The notes below the pieces were generated by a model. It saw only the letters and a program-made list of their open reading frames with translations. It was not told the DNA's origin and did not search any database. This document shows positions 11,151 through 21,735 of a stretch of 64,000 nucleotides of DNA, in pieces. The DNA comes from Tragulus kanchil (taxonomy: Eukaryota > Chordata > Mammalia > Artiodactyla > Tragulidae). The first letter of the stretch is position 1; each line of letters begins with the position of its first letter. Made by a program: the position numbers and the translations under genes. Location of the stretch: contig JAIOJX010000027.1 of assembly GCA_022376925.1 (NCBI GenBank), positions 19,981,471 through 20,045,470 on the forward strand. The letters run 5' to 3'.

Positions 11151-11358
11151 ATCAGATATCCCATAGTTGGATGCCACTTGTAACAATCTCTGTGAACATT
11201 TACTCCTCTGCACTCACCCAGGATCTTGGGTTTTAATCATCTTTTTGTAAATCTATCGTCTCCACTGGAATGTGAACCTGTAAGGACATAGTCTGTTGTT
11301 GCTTTTAATGGGAACCATTTTTGCTCTTTATTGCATTTGTTGCACTAGTACTCCTGTT

Positions 11359-11487
11359 GTTTTTTATCATCGGGCTTTTTCGGGCCGTGAAGTGTGTGAG
11401 ATCTTAGTTCCCCGACCAGGGATAGAACCCACCACCCCTGCACGGGAAGGCAAAGTCTTAGCCACTAGACTACCAGGGAGGTGCCCC
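11359..11487 (-). mobile_element. CHR-type SINE, antisense (copy at 12479-12607)
   Basis: Contains GATCTTAGTTCCCCGACCAG then GGATAGAACCCACC and CTAGACTACCAGGGAGGTGC. This is the reverse complement of a CHR tRNA-derived head. The second copy is the pair D duplicate. Confidence 0.85.
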
Positions 11488-12743
11488 AAATCGTGGTTGA
11501 CTTTGTTTTGTTTTCCTTGACAGCGGTGTTTCCAGCATCCAGCAGGGCGCTGACACAGTGACTTCTCGGAGTCCCGGTGCAAATGGACCCCATTGGGTCC
11601 TCCGGGCGGCCACTGAACTCTTACACGCACAGTACACCTCAAGGTCATAGTTGGTCATGGACCCCAGGTCCCCAGCTCGTGGGTAGGTCTCTTGGTGGCG
11701 TCTTCTACCAGAAGCACATCCGGAATGTCCCCTTCTGCGACGGCTCCACTTGGCTTGCACTTTTGCCCCGGGAACCCGTGTGCTTTCCTACCTCCACATC
11801 TTTGCCTGCGCTCCTCCCTGGCCTGCTCTCTGCTCCCTTGCTGCGGCTCTGGTGACTCCCGTTCAGTCAACGAGATGCCGTGGGCTCAGCTGGTGCTCCT
11901 CTGCTCCAGGCGGTCTCCTCTCTCTCGCCCCATCCCCTCTCTCTCTCTCCTTTCTCTCGCCAAAACGGCAGCCATGGGCTGGAGGTGCCCGTTCATCACT
12001 TTGGAATCGTGGCTAGTGCCAATGAGCGATGGGACGTGCTTTTAATTTTAACTATCAGTTAATTTTGTTATTTAATGGCATGTAATTCTAACTGGTTGAA
12101 GTGGGAAAGAAGCGACATTTCATCAATTGAAGCTGAAATGGCCACATATGGCAGACGCCCCTGCACTTGTGCACACTCACAGATGCATGCACACTCTCAC
12201 ACGTGTACACACTCTCACACACGTGCACACTCACACATGCATGTACACTCACACACGGGTGCACAGTCACATCAGATATCCCATAGTTGGATGCCACTTG
12301 TAACAATCTCTGTGAACATTTACTCCTCTGCACTCACCCAGGATCTTGGGTTTTAATCATCTTTTTGTAAATCTATCGTCTCCACTGGAATGTGAACCTG
12401 TAAGGACATAGTCTGTTGTTGCTTTTAATGGGAACCATTTTTGCTCTTTATTGCATTTGTTGCACTAGTACTCCTGTTGTTTTTTATCATCGGGCTTTTT
12501 CGGGCCGTGAAGTGTGTGAGATCTTAGTTCCCCGACCAGGGATAGAACCCACCACCCCTGCACGGGAAGGCAAAGTCTTAGCCACTAGACTACCAGGGAG
12601 GTGCCCCAAATCGTGGTTGACTTTGTTTTGTTTTCCTTGACAGCGGTGTTTCCAGCATCCAGCAGGGCGTCTGACACAGTGACTTCTCGGACTATTTGTC
12701 ACCCATGAAGTAGCAATTATCCATTACAGTTTACGTCCTGCAT

Positions 12744-13329
12744 CAGGGGTCAGCAAACTACAGCCCAGGGGGCAAATGCAGTCTCCTACCTGCATGAATG
12801 GATGCCTTCTAACTGCAGTGCCGGGGCAAAGACTCTTGAGAGTCCCTCGCACTGCAAGAGATCAAACCAGTCCATCCTAAAGGCGATCAGCGCCAAATAT
12901 TCATTGGAAGGACTGATGCTAGAACTGAAGCCCCAATCCTTTGGCCACCTGATGTGAAGAACTGACTCGTTAGAAAAGGCCCTGATATTGGGACAGATTG
13001 AAGGCAAAAAGAGAAGGGAGCAGCAGAGGGTGAGATGGTTGGATAGTGTCACCGACTCAAAGGACATGAATCTGAGCGACCTCCGAGAGATAGTAAAGGA
13101 CAGGGGAGCCTGGAGGGCTGTGGTCTGCGGGATCACAAAGGGCTGGACACAACTTAGGCCCTGGACAACAGCAACAACAAGCTGAGAAAGTTGTTGTTTT
13201 TGTTCAATGTTCAGTCAGACTTTAAATGGTTATCGAATGAATCACATAATATCCCTGCTTTTGCTCTTGACCTGTAAAACCATCAAGGGTCACTTTCTGG
13301 ACCTTTACGAGAAAGTCTGCCAACTTCAG
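12744..13329. mobile_element. hAT-type DNA transposon remnant split by BovB
   Basis: The left end reads CAGGGGTCAGCAAACT (12744-12759) and the right end AGTCTGCCAACTTCAG (13314-13329). These are imperfect inverted termini of the kind found on non-autonomous hAT-Charlie elements. A BovB fragment occupies 12795-13180 inside it. Confidence 0.6.
12795..13180 (+). mobile_element. BovB LINE 3' end inserted in a hAT element
   Basis: Longest sense BovB 3' fragment here. CCAGTCCATCCTAAAGG and CATTGGAAGGACTGATGC lead into the ORF end, which encodes VRWLDSVTDSKDMNLSDLRE. The tail is ACAACAGCAACAACA. No functional reverse transcriptase remains. Confidence 0.9.
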
Positions 13330-13612
13330 GTCTAGATTCCAAGAACGGCCGCTGATGGGTCTTTGTGTGGCCTGTGCTCAGAGAAGAGGGGAAAGGATGC
13401 CTGGGAAGCGGCAGGGCTGAAGGAAGGGTCCAAAGCTCACGCCTTGGGAATCTCTAACCCAAGAATGAGGTGAGATTGAATATTCAGGACGCTGGGTCAA
13501 TCAGATGCCGGAGCTGGACCCCAAGATGCAGCACAGCCAAGCTGGGCCTGGACTGCTCTGACCACCTGCCTCTCCCCGCTGCTGCAAACATGTCATGAGT
13601 GGCAGAAAAAAA
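13330..13612. other. Unique sequence, no gene seen
   Basis: Mixed single-copy sequence between the hAT remnant and the SINE nest. Nothing recognised. Confidence 0.4.
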
Positions 13613-14052
13613 GTGAAAGTGTTAGTCACTCAGTCATGTCTAACTCTTTGTGACCCTATGAACTATAACCCTCCAGGCTCCTCGGTCTGTAGAATTCTCC
13701 AGGCAAGAATACTGGGGTGAGTGGCCATTTCCTTCTCCAGGGGATCTTCCTGACCCAGGAATTGAACCGGGGTCTCCCACATTGCAGTCAGATTCTTTAC
13801 GATCTAACCAGTCAGGTGGCAGTAGTGGTAAAGAACCTACCTGCCAACACAAGAGACGTAAGAGGCACTAGCTCAGTTCAGGGGTGGGGAAAGAGTCCCT
13901 GAAGGAGGAAATGGCAACCCACTCCAGTGTTCTTGCCCAGAGGATACCACCAACAGAGGAGCCTGACAGGCTACCGTCCGTGAGGTCACGGAGAGTCGGA
14001 CACAACTGAGCGACCAACGTGTCCTTTATCATCTGAGCCACCAGGGAGGGGC
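13613..14052 (-). mobile_element. Bov-tA SINE, antisense, split by a second Bov-tA
   Basis: Antisense head at 13613-13807 (GTGAAAGTGTTAGTCACTCA through GATTCTTTACGATCT). It resumes at 14021-14052 with ATCTGAGCCACCAGGGAGG, its missing 5' end. The sense element at 13808-14020 sits between. Confidence 0.85.
13808..14020 (+). mobile_element. Bov-tA SINE nested in an opposite Bov-tA
   Basis: Sense element with GTGGTAAAGAACCTACCTGC, CCACTCCAGTGTTCTTGCCC and CGGACACAACTGAGCGACC. Flanked by similar strings TCTTTACGATCTAACCA (13794) and CCTTTATCATCTGAGCCA (14023), a probable decayed target-site duplication. Confidence 0.85.
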
Positions 14053-15160
14053 ACCCGTTGTGGGCGTCTGGGAGAGCCCCACCTTGCCCTCCTTGGAGTC
14101 ACGGCAAATGGAAGAGGGACTTTTCTGGCTTCTGTGTTGTGATTTCGCTACAGGAAGCAGCAGTTTCCACTTAAAGTCAAGCCCCCAGATGTATGTTCCA
14201 TAGCCAGAGAAAGGTCCTCCAGAGCAGCACCCCTAGGGGGCTGGGAATGGCCGCTCAGCAGCCAGGAAACAATCCGCTGTTCCCTTTCCTGCTGAGACGT
14301 GAACTGGGCTTTCTAGGAACCCAGGCAAAGATCACGGGTTCAGACCCTAATCAAGGGGAGCAACGGAAGCCCCCAAGGTTACCCCATCTCCGTCTCACGT
14401 CCCATCTTACCCTCCAACCACCCTCCCTGTCGTCCGGATCCCCAGCTCTGAAAAAATTTGCCAAAAGTCAGAGCACCTGGGCACGCCTGGAAGGCCTCCC
14501 CGTTTTCCTGCTGCATTCACTCTTCCCACCAGGGAGGGGCTGAGTGCACCCAGCGAGCTCAAGATTTCCCTGCTGGAGAAGCTATTTTTCTTCTGCTGCT
14601 GCTTGGCAGCAAAGAGACAGGAAGCTATTTAGATATATTATCTTCCTTTTCAGAAAGTTTAGAGGAACTTCTCTATTGCAGTTCACACAAACATCCCGCC
14701 CGATGGTGATTCAGTCCTGCCCCTTCATTAGGTCACCAGCGAAGAATGCTCGGCCTGATTACACACCATGTGATTTTCTCCACACTTGCTGTCCCAGATC
14801 CAAGGGGGAAAAGACTTTCCCTGGCCTGGTGAGGACCAGCTTAAAGTCCTCTAAGGTCCAACGTCAATGAATCTTCCTTCCCAGGGCCATGTATGGTCTA
14901 TAGAGTAATGGATAGGTCACTGGGCAAGAAGGTAGCGTCTATGAACAGTTTTTTGGCCCAAGAATGTTGCCTTTCATTGAAGGGGCATCAGAGAGAATTC
15001 TTGGCAGGAGGTAGTAAAAATGCTGTTGCCCAAAACGTGGTATGGATTCACAGATTAAATGGGGTTGTGGAGGTGAGTCAAGCATTGGGTTCGACCAGTT
15101 AAATACTTAGCTTCAACTCACAGAAAGGCTGCAGAGCCAAGGTGTTTTTCCGGGGGGTTT
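14053..15160. other. Unique sequence; possible conserved block at 14560-14800
   Basis: No interspersed repeat recognised. The stretch around 14560-14800 is AT-balanced with a CTG-rich run (TTCTGCTGCTGCTTGGCAGC) and TAGATATATTATCTTCC, and looks more conserved than its flanks. The evidence is texture only. Repeated at 15160-16245. Confidence 0.35.
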
Positions 15161-16245
15161 GGGCGTCTGGGAGAGCCCCACCTTGCCCTCCTTGGAGTCA
15201 CGGCAAATGGAAGAGGGACTTTTCTGGCTTCTGTGTTGTGATTTCGCTACAGGAAGCAGCAGTTTCCACTTAAAGTCAAGCCCCCAGATGTATGTTCCAT
15301 AGCCAGAGAAAGGTCCTCCAGAGCAGCACCCCTAGGGGGCTGGGAATGGCCGCTCAGCAGCCAGGAAACAATCCGCTGTTCCCTTTCCTGCTGAGACGTG
15401 AACTGGGCTTTCTAGGAACCCCGGCAAAGATCACGGGTTCAGACCCTAATAAAGGGGGAGCAACGGAAGCCCCCAGGTCACCCCATCTCCGTCTCACGTC
15501 CCATCTTACCCTCCAACCACCCTCCCTGTCGTCCGGATCCCCAGCTCTGAAAAAATTTGCCAAAAGTCAGAGCACCTGGGCACGCCTGGAAGGCCTCCCC
15601 GTTTTCCTGCTGCATTCACTCTTCCCACCAGGGAGGGGCTGAGTGCACCCAGCGAGCTCAAGATTTCCCTGCTGGAGAAGCTATTTTTCTTCTGCTGCTG
15701 CTTGGCAGCAAAGAGACAGGAAGCTATTTAGATATATTATCTTCCTTTTCAGAAAGTTTAGAGGAACTTCTCTATTGCAGTTCACACAAACATCCCGCCC
15801 GATGGTGATTCAGTCCTGCCCCTTCATTAGGTCACCAGCGAAGAATGCTCGGCCTGATTACACACCATGTGATTTTCTCCACACTTGCTGTCCCAGATCC
15901 AAGGGGGAAAAGACTTTCCCTGGCCTGGTGAGGACCAGCTTAAAGTCCTCTAAGGTCCAACGTCAATGAATCTTCCTTCCCAGGGCCATGTATGGTCTAT
16001 AGAGTAATGGATAGGTCACTGGGCAAGAAGGTAGCGTCTATGAACAGTTTTTTGGCCCAAGAATGTTGCCTTTCATTGAAGGGGCATCAGAGAGAATTCT
16101 TGGCAGGAGGTAGTAAAAATGCTGTTGCCCAAAACGTGGTATGGATTCACAGATTAAATGGGGTTGTGGAGGTGAGTCAAGCATTGGGTTCGACCAGTTA
16201 AATACTTAGCTTCAACTCACAGAAAGGCTGCGCAGAGCCAGGGTG
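14061..16245. repeat. Tandem duplicate pair E (period 1099 bp)
   Basis: Copy 1 is about 14061-15141 and copy 2 about 15160-16245. Differences: AACCCAGG/AACCCCGG at about 14320/15420; CAAGGGGAG/AAAGGGGGAG at about 14353/15452; CCCCCAAGGTTACC/CCCCCAGGTCACC at about 14370/15470. Near the right end copy 1 lacks two bases (GCTGCAGAG against GCTGCGCAGAG). Bases from 14917 also recur a third time through pair F. Confidence 0.92.
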
Positions 16246-16427
16246 TGGACCTGGCCTGAGCTGTGCAACAGGATTTTCTGTGATGATGGACACGGCCTCA
16301 GTCTCTGCTGTCAAGATGGTGGCCACTTGCTCCCTGCGGCTCCGCGAGCATTTGAAAGTCTCAGCATCATAGAGGAATAGAATCTCTCATTTTTTTTAGA
16401 CTATAATCTTTTTTGATTTAAATAGAG

Positions 16428-16470
16428 ACTTCTTTCCCTGGTGATCCAATGGATATGACTCTGCTCTACG
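16428..16470 (+). mobile_element. CHR-type SINE head fragment (copy at 17535-17577)
   Basis: Only the start of a CHR element remains: ACTTCTTTCCCTGGTGATCC followed by GGATATGACTCTG. The second copy is the pair F duplicate. Confidence 0.55.
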
Positions 16471-16473
16471 AAA

Positions 16474-16518
16474 CATATAATAAATATTATATATAATATT
16501 ATATATTATTATATATAA
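16474..16518. repeat. AT-palindromic microsatellite (copy at 17581-17625)
   Basis: Imperfect (AT)n / ATATTATATA stretch of about 45 bases, capable of self-pairing. It directly follows the SINE head fragment and may be its degenerated tail. The duplicated copy has the same length. Confidence 0.75.
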
Positions 16519-17101
16519 ACAGTGAGATGTGGCTATTGGCATTCCCAGGCATTCCCAGGTTGAGGCAGCCTGACTCCAGAAATCACAGACTTCACCATTA
16601 CAGACCATCCTACCTGTTAAATTAAAAATAAGGAGAGAGAATGTGGGACTATTTATTATGATAGTCATCAAAGTATAGAGACAAAGTTTCATCCATATCT
16701 TCAAAGACATGAACACATGAGGAATTATACTAAATGGAAATGCCAAAAAAAGAAAAAAAAATGGAAATGCCAGAGAGAGAAGTTTGCTTCAATTAAAGTA
16801 GGTGCTCTGGTCACATGTTTGGGGAGATAACCTGTCATGGAAATGCCAGCATGGTTTGTCAAGAGAGGAAATGTTTCTTTTTGTTTAATCAGTAAATCAT
16901 GTTGAGCTCATACAATGTGACCTTATTAAGCATCTGAGCTCTAGGGTCATCCGTACTAGAAGGAGAACCAGGTGTATTCCTTGCACCCGGGGGGTGGCTG
17001 GTGCTCCTCAGGTCCATTCATCCTGTTGGAATTCAAGCTAGATGTGTATCAGGAACCACAGGCGTGATCCAGGAAGTCTTCCTGAGGAGGTGGCATTTTA
17101 G
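16519..17101. other. Unique AT-rich sequence, no gene seen
   Basis: Contains a short direct repeat (GGCATTCCCAGGCATTCCCA near 16540) and an A-rich run with ATGGAAATGCC repeated near 16735 and 16760. No recognised family. Repeated at 17626-18207. Confidence 0.45.
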
Positions 17102-18207
17102 ACAGGTTTGGTTATGGGGGTTTCACTGGGCAAGAAGGTAGCGTCTATGAACAGTTTTTTGGCCCAAGAATGTTGCCTTTCATTGAAGGGGCATCAGAGA
17201 GAATTCTTGGCAGGAGGTAGTAAAAATGCTGTTGCCCAAAACGTGGTATGGATTCACAGATTAAATGGGGTTGTGGAGGTGAGTCAAGCATTGGGTTCGA
17301 CCAGTTAAATACTTAGCTTCAACTCACAGAAAGGCTGCGCAGAGCCAGGGTGTGGACCTGGCCTGAGCTGTGCAACAGGATTTTCTGTGATGATGGACAC
17401 GGCCTCAGTCTCTGCTGTCAAGATGGTGGCCACTTGCTCCCTGCGGCTCCGCGAGCATTTGAAAGTCTCAGCATCATAGAGGAATAGAATCTCTCATTTT
17501 TTTTAGACTATAATCTTTTTTGATTTAAATAGAGACTTCTTTCCCTGGTGATCCAATGGATATGACTCTGCTCTACGAAACATATAATAAATATTATATA
17601 TAATATTATATATTATTATATATAAACAGTGAGATGTGGCTATTGGCATTCCCAGGCATTCCCAGGTTGAGGCAGCCTGACTCCAGAAATCACAGACTTC
17701 ACCATTACAGACCATCCTACCTGTTAAATTAAAAATAAGGAGAGAGAATGTGGGACTATTTATTATGATAGTCATCAAAGTATAGAGACAAAGTTTCATC
17801 CATATCTTCAAAGACATGAACACATGAGGAATTATACTAAATGGAAATGCCAAAAAAAGAAAAAAAAATGGAAATGCCAGAGAGAGAAGTTTGCTTCAAT
17901 TAAAGTAGGTGCTCTGGTCACATGTTGGGGAGATAACCTGTCATGGAAATGCCAGCATGGTTTGTCAAGAGAGGAAATGTTTCTTTTTGTTTAATCAGTA
18001 AATCATGTTGAGCTCATACAATGTGACCTTATTAAGCATCTGAGCTCTAGGGTCATCCGTACTAGAAGGAGAACCAGGTGTATTCCTTGCACCCGGGGGG
18101 TGGCTGGTGCTCCTCAGGTCCATTCATCCTGTTGGAATTCAAGCTAGATGTGTATCAGGAACCACAGGCGTGATCCAGGAAGTCTTCCTGAGGAGGTGGC
18201 ATTTTAG

Positions 18208-18906
18208 GCAGCACTTGAAGGCAACAGCTTCGACGGGGGCCATGGGAAGTTGGGAAGAATGGATCCAGGTTCAGACTTGGCATGAGCCATAAACTATTCT
18301 CAGTGACTCTCTTGCAGACGGGCATACATGCCGTCAAAAATGACAGCAAATTTTCTAGCTTGGATAAAATTAGTGGTTCTGGGGACAGGCTCAGCAACCT
18401 TAGGGCTTGAAGGAAACGGTTTGGGGAAATTATGACTTTGGTTTTGGGCATGCGGATTCTGAGGTGACAGCTTGTGTAAATCTTGGATTAGTGTTCACTT
18501 CCCAAGAGCCACTGCACGTCCAGTTTAGACGGAAGGAGGGCGGATCAGAAGGCGGTCCAAGATCATCTTCGTCTAACACGCAGCGAGTTTGCTTTCCCTC
18601 CAAGCCAGAGCAGTCAGGCCACAGCAGAAAGGCAGAGAAGCCGCAGGACCTCAGGGGCGTCCACGTCACCACCCCATTGGTGACACATATGGCCCCTGTT
18701 TGCGCTCTGTGCTGACTCAACAGGCATCTGGTTACTTCCTTTTGACAGCTAAATTCATTTGCCCTTTAGAACATCCTGCCCGGTGACCGATTTTTTTCTA
18801 AATAGCTTTTTTCTCCTGACTATATTTGCAATACCTGCCCAATGCAAAGCATTTAGCAACCCATTCAAAACAGAAATAAGGAGACGCAATTACACACACA
18901 CCCAGA
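18208..18906. other. Unique sequence, no gene seen
   Basis: Single-copy sequence following pair F. Antisense and sense frames of about 100 codons overlap each other and resemble nothing I know. No splice-bounded exon recognised. Confidence 0.4.
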
Positions 18907-18989
18907 GACCCACATATGCATATGTCTGTATTTGTATATATAGTTATAGTTTTTAGTCCCTTTCTACATAGTATTTTTTGAAATGCACT

Positions 18990-19180
18990 TTTAAATTTTT
19001 GAAAAACATTTTAATGGGGTATCGTGAATTTACAATATTGTGTTAGTTTCAGGTATGTAGCAAAGTGCATTAGACAAGACCGGGCGCATTCAGGGTGGTA
19101 CGGCCATAGATAGCAACACATACATATGCCCATTCTTTTTCAGACTCTTTTCCCGTATAGGTTACTACAGAATATTTACA
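18990..19180 (-). mobile_element. L1 3'-UTR fragment, antisense (copy at 20110-20300)
   Basis: Contains CAATATTGTGTTAGTTTCAG and CCATTCTTTTTCAGACTCTT then CCGTATAGGTTACTACAGAA, all antisense L1 3' UTR phrases. Confidence 0.75.
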
Positions 19181-19789
19181 AGACATTGTTAGCTAAGAAA
19201 AATCTGTACCAATCAACAAGACATTAGTCAGCTCTTCCTGAGTTGTCAGTATATTCTAGACTTAGGAAAAGCACACCCCCATCTTTGTACACAAGCACAT
19301 CTTCTAGAAGAATCTGGCCCTGGAGCAAATCTCTAGACTTTGCCCTTCTCACCCCACAAGTACCTCTTTCCCACCTCATCTCTTCCTTTGCTTGTTTTCC
19401 TCGTAACCGTATGGCTGTAGATTCAGAACTGCTTGTCACAGACTGAGAGGCAGCCGGTGAGCGCTGAGAAGAGCCAGCCACTGCGGGCAAGTAAGGCCCC
19501 GAAGAAGCAGGTGCCTCGCCAAAATTCCAAACTGCGCATCTGGAATTCCTGACTCCAAAGGATGCTCCAGACGGGAGAACGGAAGGGAAGACCATCAATA
19601 GACACATGGTAACAGCCCACACAGAGAGAGGAATCTTCCTGGGGTACAACTAGAGTGGAGAGGGCAGAGGAAGGGATGGGGACCGCGGGGGACCTGTGCG
19701 CTGTCCCTGATCTGCCCCAGAGAGTCAGAGGGTGGAGCGTTCCCTAGTAGGCGTCATCAGCACAGACACGGAATCGATGGGTAACTGAC
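19181..19789. other. Unique sequence, no gene seen
   Basis: An antisense frame of 141 codons is open here. In the duplicate it is broken by the 2-base indel near 20655, which argues against selection on it, although the duplicate is probably artefactual. No recognised domain. Confidence 0.4.
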
Positions 19790-19898
19790 GCGCACACACG
19801 CACACACACACAGACGTGCTCATTGAAGCACACATGCACAAGCACACACAGATCCAGACACACAAAGACAAGCTCATACACACACAAGCACACAACCC
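19790..19898. repeat. CA-rich degenerate satellite (copy at 20908-21014)
   Basis: CACACA tracts interspersed with CAGAC and AAGCACACA, about 110 bases. Duplicated with pair G. Confidence 0.8.
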
Positions 19899-21176
19899 CA
19901 GCTGGAAATGCTTCCCTCTTTCCTTAGGTCCCTGGGGGTTCAGACTAAGACACTAAGAGACACCCAGGAGCACGATCTGGTTCGCTTTTCCAGAAACTGG
20001 CTCCGAGCAGGGCTCCTGGTACACCCTCCCTCAGGGTGGGGGACGAGGAGGACCCACATATGCATATGTCTGTATTTGTATATATAGTTATAGTTTTAGC
20101 CCCAAATTTTTGCATTTAAAGAAAAACATTTTAATGGGGTATCGTGAATTTACAATATTGTGTTAGTTTCAGGTATGTAGCAAAGTGCATTAGACAAGAC
20201 CGGGCGCATTCAGGGTGGTACGGCCATAGATAGCAACACATACATATGCCCATTCTTTTTCAGACTCTTTTCCCGTATAGGTTACTACAGAATATTTACA
20301 AGACATTGTTAGCTAAGAAAAATCTGTACCAATCAACAAGACATTAGTCAGCTCTTCCTGAGTTGTCAGTATATTCTAGACTTAGGAAAAGCACACCCCC
20401 ATCTTTGTACACAAGCACATCTTCTAGAAGAATCTGGCCCTGGAGCAAATCTCTAGACTTTGCCCTTCTCACCCCACAAGTACCTCTTTCCCACCTCATC
20501 TCTTCCTTTGCTTGTTTTCCTCGTAACCGTATGGCTGTAGATTCAGAACTGCTTGTCACAGACTGAGAGGCAGCCGGTGAGCGCTGAGAAGAGCCAGCCA
20601 CTGCGGGCAAGTAAGGCCCCGAAGAAGCAGGTGCCTCGCCAAAATTCCAAACTGCATCTGGAATTCCTGACTCCAAAGGATGCTCCAGACGGGAGAACGG
20701 AAGGGAAGACCATCAATAGACACATGGTAACAGCCCACACAGAGAGAGGAATCTTCCTGGGGTACAACTAGAGTGGAGAGGGCAGAGGAAGGGATGGGGA
20801 CCGCGGGGGACCTGTGCGCTGTCCCTGATCTGCCCCAGAGAGTCAGAGGGTGGAGCGTTCCCTAGTAGGCGTCATCAGCACAGACACGGAATCGATGGGT
20901 AACTGACGCGCACACACGCACACACACACAGACGTGCTCATTGAAGCACACATGCACAAGCACACACAGATCCAGACACACAAAGACAAGCTCATACACA
21001 CACAAGCACACAACCCCAGCTGGAAATGCTTCCCTCTTTCCTTAGGTCCCTGGGGGTTCAGACTAAGACACTAAGAGACACCCAGGAGCACGATCTGGTT
21101 CGCTTTTCCAGAAACTGGCTCCGAGCAGGGCTCCTGGTACACCCCTCCCTCAGGGTGGGGGGACGAGGGGAGGACC

Positions 21177-21520
21177 CTTCCTCCAAAGATAACACGGCAG
21201 CCCCAGGCCGCCTGCGATGCTCCCTCCAGAATCCTCCTAATGAGCTGTCTGGGGGAGGGGTGACGATTCTCCACCATATTTTGGCAGCCACTCGCTTTTG
21301 AAAATTCCGCCTCCGTTTTCCGATTTCATAAACGCCGGCTGCAATGACCTTTCTCCTTACCACCATCTTTGACGGCTTCTCATGCGTGAAACACAGTTTT
21401 GTTCATTATCTGGTGGTCCGCAACCTCCCCTTGCGACGGTCCAGCCCGGGTCTCCCTCTCTGCACCCTTCACCCCGTGTCAGACATATAATGAATTACCA
21501 TTCCTTGGGACAACGAGGTT
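21177..21520. promoter_or_regulatory. Possible conserved non-coding block
   Basis: Transposon-free sequence with mixed composition between GC-rich flanks, including TTCCGATTTCATAAACGCCG near 21318 and CAGTTTTGTTCATTATCTGG near 21391. Inferred from texture and position beside the GC-rich block at 21530-21730. Confidence 0.3.
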
Positions 21521-21524
21521 GAAA

Positions 21525-21735
21525 ACTTGTGGTCTCCAAGGCAACAGGGTGTCCCGGGGTGGGGTGCCAAGGGGGGGCGGCTGGCCCCGCCAGGAAAGGA
21601 CTGGGAGGAAAAGAGGGGGGAGGCAGGAGCAGAGATGATGTCATTCCTGAAGCCCCAAAGCAGCCAATCGGCTCGCGGGGATGTGATGTCACCCCCGCCC
21701 CCACCCTCTTTGCGCCTTAGGTAGCCCCACTGAGA
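21525..21735 (+). promoter_or_regulatory. Candidate promoter/enhancer block
   Basis: GC-rich stretch with clustered sites. An RFX X-box-like GTCTCCAAGGCAAC lies at 21532-21545 (one mismatch to the consensus), CRE-like TGATGTCA at 21636-21643 and 21684-21691, a CCAAT box at 21664-21668, and a GC-box tract at 21692-21705. No TATA box or first exon is recognised. Orientation is a guess from CCAAT. Confidence 0.35.

Larger units (their letters stand above)
10488..12691. repeat. Tandem duplicate pair D (period 1120 bp)
   Basis: Copy 1 is 10488-11570 and copy 2 is 11609-12691, separated by 38 bases. Copy 2 has GCACAGTAC where copy 1 has GCACACGTAC near its left end. Copy 1 lacks a T near its right end (GGGCGCTGAC at about 11547 against GGGCGTCTGAC). 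The bodies otherwise look identical, including the long CA-rich tract. Confidence 0.92.
16016..18207. repeat. Tandem duplicate pair F (period 1107 bp)
   Basis: Copy 1 is 16016-17101 and copy 2 is 17123-18207. Copy 2 has one T fewer (CATGTTGGGG against CATGTTTGGGG, about 16819/17925). The first 220 bases also match 14917-15135, so they occur three times. The junction carries about 20 bases (17102-17122) matching neither side. Confidence 0.92.
18907..21176. repeat. Tandem duplicate pair G (period 1120 bp)
   Basis: Copy 1 is 18907-20054 and copy 2 is 20051-21176. The first ~70 aligned bases of copy 2 have lost about 24 bases relative to copy 1 (18950-19000 against 20094-20120). Thereafter identity is high, with one GC pair missing near 20655. 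Near its right end copy 1 has shortened runs: CACCCTCC against CACCCCTCC, GTGGGGGAC against GTGGGGGGAC, and GAGGAGG against GAGGGGAGG. A clear example of errors flanking the join. Confidence 0.93.
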
